Assembly: GCF_008298015.1 (NCBI RefSeq)
Contig: NZ_VTPX01000002.1
Coordinates: 62,001-126,000 of the forward strand
From: Salinicola corii
Lineage (GTDB): Bacteria; Pseudomonadota; Gammaproteobacteria; Pseudomonadales; Halomonadaceae
DNA: 64,000 bases
Direction: 5' to 3'
Part shown: positions 62,835 to 64,000 of the stretch, one piece after another
Numbering within the stretch: position 1 is the first letter of the stretch
Layout: each line of letters starts with the position of its first letter
Notes under the pieces: generated by a model
Databases searched by the model: none
Seen by the model: only the letters and a program-made list of their open reading frames with translations
Told to the model about the DNA's origin: nothing
Made by a program: the position numbers and the translations under genes

Positions 62835-63596
62835 ATGCCAGACGATCAACTGAAGGGAAGGGTCGCCGTCGTCACCGGCGGCGGGGTGGGGATCGGTTTC
62901 GCCATCGCCCAGGCGCTGGCCGCTGCCGGGGCGCGAGTGGTTATTACCTATCGCTCCCACGAGCCCGATGCCGAGGTGCTGGCAGCGCTGACCGCGAGCG
63001 GCGGCGACACGGCGCTGGCCCGGTCGCTGGACGTGACCGATGAGTCGGCCGTCGAGGGCTTCGCGAGCTGGCTGCAAGCCGAGATCGGCGCGATCGATAT
63101 CCTGATCAACAACGCCGGCGGTCTGGTCCAGCGTTCGACCATCGAAGAGATGCCGTTGTCGCTGTGGCGTCAGGTGCAGGCGCTCAACGTGGATTCGGTC
63201 TTCCTGGTCACTCACCACCTGCTACCGCTGTTTCGCGATGGTGGACGCATCGTGACCGTCTCCTCGCTGGCCGGACGCAACGGCGGCCATCCCGGTGCGA
63301 CGGCCTACGCCACCGCCAAGGCGGCGCTGTTCGGCTTCACCCGGGGGCTGGCCAAGGAAGTGGCCGGTCGCGGCATCACCGTCAATGCGCTGGCGCCGGG
63401 CTTCATCGAGGCGACGCCGTTCCACGCGACCTTCACCACCGACGAATCCAAACGCGCCACCATCGAGACGATTCCCGCCGGGCGGGCCGGATTGCCCGAG
63501 GACGTCGCTTCGGCGGCGCTGTGGCTGGCCAGCGACGGTGCCGCTTTCGTCTCCGGCACCATCGTCGACATCAACGGCGCCCAGTACTTTGGTTGA
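62835..63596 (+). CDS. Short-chain dehydrogenase/reductase
   Basis: A 253-residue classical SDR with AVVTGGGVGIGFAIAQALAA, ILINNAGGLV, VSSLAGRNG (Ser), YATAKAALFGF (Tyr/Lys) and VDINGAQYFG at the C-terminus. ATG at 62835 follows AAGAGGGAGCGAT. Its substrate is unknown. Its last codons lie in a triplicated 15-bp repeat. Confidence 0.92.
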   Translation: MPDDQLKGRVAVVTGGGVGIGFAIAQALAAAGARVVITYRSHEPDAEVLAALTASGGDTALARSLDVTDESAVEGFASWLQAEIGAIDILINNAGGLVQRSTIEEMPLSLWRQVQALNVDSVFLVTHHLLPLFRDGGRIVTVSSLAGRNGGHPGATAYATAKAALFGFTRGLAKEVAGRGITVNALAPGFIEATPFHATFTTDESKRATIETIPAGRAGLPEDVASAALWLASDGAAFVSGTIVDINGAQYFG

Positions 63597-63631
63597 CGGT
63601 ACTTTGGCTGACGTTACTCTGGCTAGCCGAG
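63587..63631. repeat. Imperfect tandem triplication of about 15 bp
   Basis: TACTTTGGTTGACGG, TACTTTGGCTGACGT and TACTCTGGCTAGCCG follow one another. The first copy contains the stop codon of the SDR gene; the others extend into the space before the convergent hydrolase gene. Confidence 0.8.
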
Positions 63632-64000
63632 CTCGCTGAGAAAATCGTCGAGGCAGGCGGCCAGCGCGTCGGGGCATTCGAGCATCGGCGTATGGCCGGC
63701 ATCGAGCGTCTCGAGCCTCGCATCGGCGATACCTGAAGCCAGTACCTGGGCGTGTCGAAGAGAGCGTGCCGGATCCTGTTGGCCATGGACGATGAGCGTC
63801 GGGCAGCGGATCTCGCCTAACTGCGGGGTGAGATCGAGGCCGCGCAGGCTGGTCATGGCGCGATGGGCGCGCTCGGGGCCGGTGGCGAGAGCGTAGCGAC
63901 GCAGTGCATCGCCGTGACGATCCAGCGCTGCCCGTCCGACGCAGCGCAACAGGAAGGCATTGATGAAAGCCTCCCCCCACTGTGCCAGCAGGCGCTGCGG
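63623..64000 (-). CDS. Alpha/beta hydrolase, C-terminal part
   Basis: The minus-strand frame is open from the window edge to the stop at 63623, giving about 125 residues. CPTLIVHGQQDPARSLRHA carries the catalytic Asp region and LETLDAGHTPMLECPDALA the catalytic His of the alpha/beta hydrolase fold. The nucleophile domain lies beyond the window. Its 3' end lies in the triplicated 15-bp repeat. Confidence 0.85.
   Translation of the reverse strand, partial: PQRLLAQWGEAFINAFLLRCVGRAALDRHGDALRRYALATGPERAHRAMTSLRGLDLTPQLGEIRCPTLIVHGQQDPARSLRHAQVLASGIADARLETLDAGHTPMLECPDALAACLDDFLSELG

Overview
The window is GC-rich chromosomal DNA of a gammaproteobacterium, most likely a halophile of the Halomonadaceae (Halomonas/Salinicola/Chromohalobacter group; genus is a guess). 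The support is an ectoine hydroxylase (EctD), the speA, thrB, DUF2782, polA order, entericidin-like lipoproteins and many transporters. No CRISPR array, intact insertion sequence or complete prophage was seen.

Layout. 1-1.9 kb: N-terminal two fifths or less of a very large cyclic beta-1,2-glucan synthase (NdvB type), minus strand, cut by the window edge and preceded by a short coupled upstream ORF. 1.9-4.1 kb: gene-poor, less GC-rich zone with one small plausible gene and several decayed minus-strand reading frames, including a frameshifted zinc-ribbon gene. 4.1-7 kb: AI-2E/PerM-type permease, tRNA-Thr(CGT), a 5'-truncated HPP-family membrane gene, a small exported protein and a second zinc-ribbon protein. 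7-18.1 kb: housekeeping and osmoadaptation genes (ectD, FAH-family enzyme, speA, thrB, DUF2782, polA, gnd, nadA). 18.2 kb: MipA/OmpV outer-membrane protein.

19.3-40.4 kb is the most distinctive part. A Tat-exported PaoABC-type molybdenum aldehyde oxidoreductase is followed by a TRAP transporter with two related binding proteins, an IclR regulator, two short-chain dehydrogenases, an SCP-x-type thiolase, an acyl-CoA ligase and two consecutive PPC/DUF296 proteins. After DUF302 and NhaP-type antiporter genes comes a second PaoABC set, this time without a Tat signal. Palindromes of the form TTCCAT-N3-ATGGAA lie before both binding-protein genes and before the thiolase operon, with a degenerate copy before the regulator. 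This suggests one IclR-controlled regulon for uptake, CoA activation, oxidation and thiolytic cleavage of an unidentified, probably carboxylic, substrate. The two oxidoreductases may supply the acid from an aldehyde, but that is inference.

40.4-43.9 kb: TetR regulator divergent from an EmrAB-type efflux pair with a palindromic operator between them. 44-53.5 kb: small membrane protein, tmcA, pepD, App1-like protein, DUF1090, PfpI/DJ-1 protein, rmuC and dps. 53.7-57.8 kb: glycerate kinase, then a tightly overlapping operon of two related lipoproteins, a DUF1007 protein and a NicO-type metal permease. 57.9-64 kb: HIT protein, two tandem entericidin-like lipoproteins, fdhD, an FdhF/YdeP-like molybdoenzyme with a small winged-helix-like partner, an SDR, and the 3' part of an alpha/beta hydrolase gene running off the end.

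Heptameric tandem repeats sit directly after two genes (8 units each of CTACGGG and CTGCGGG), with a third GAAGCTC array next to the second.
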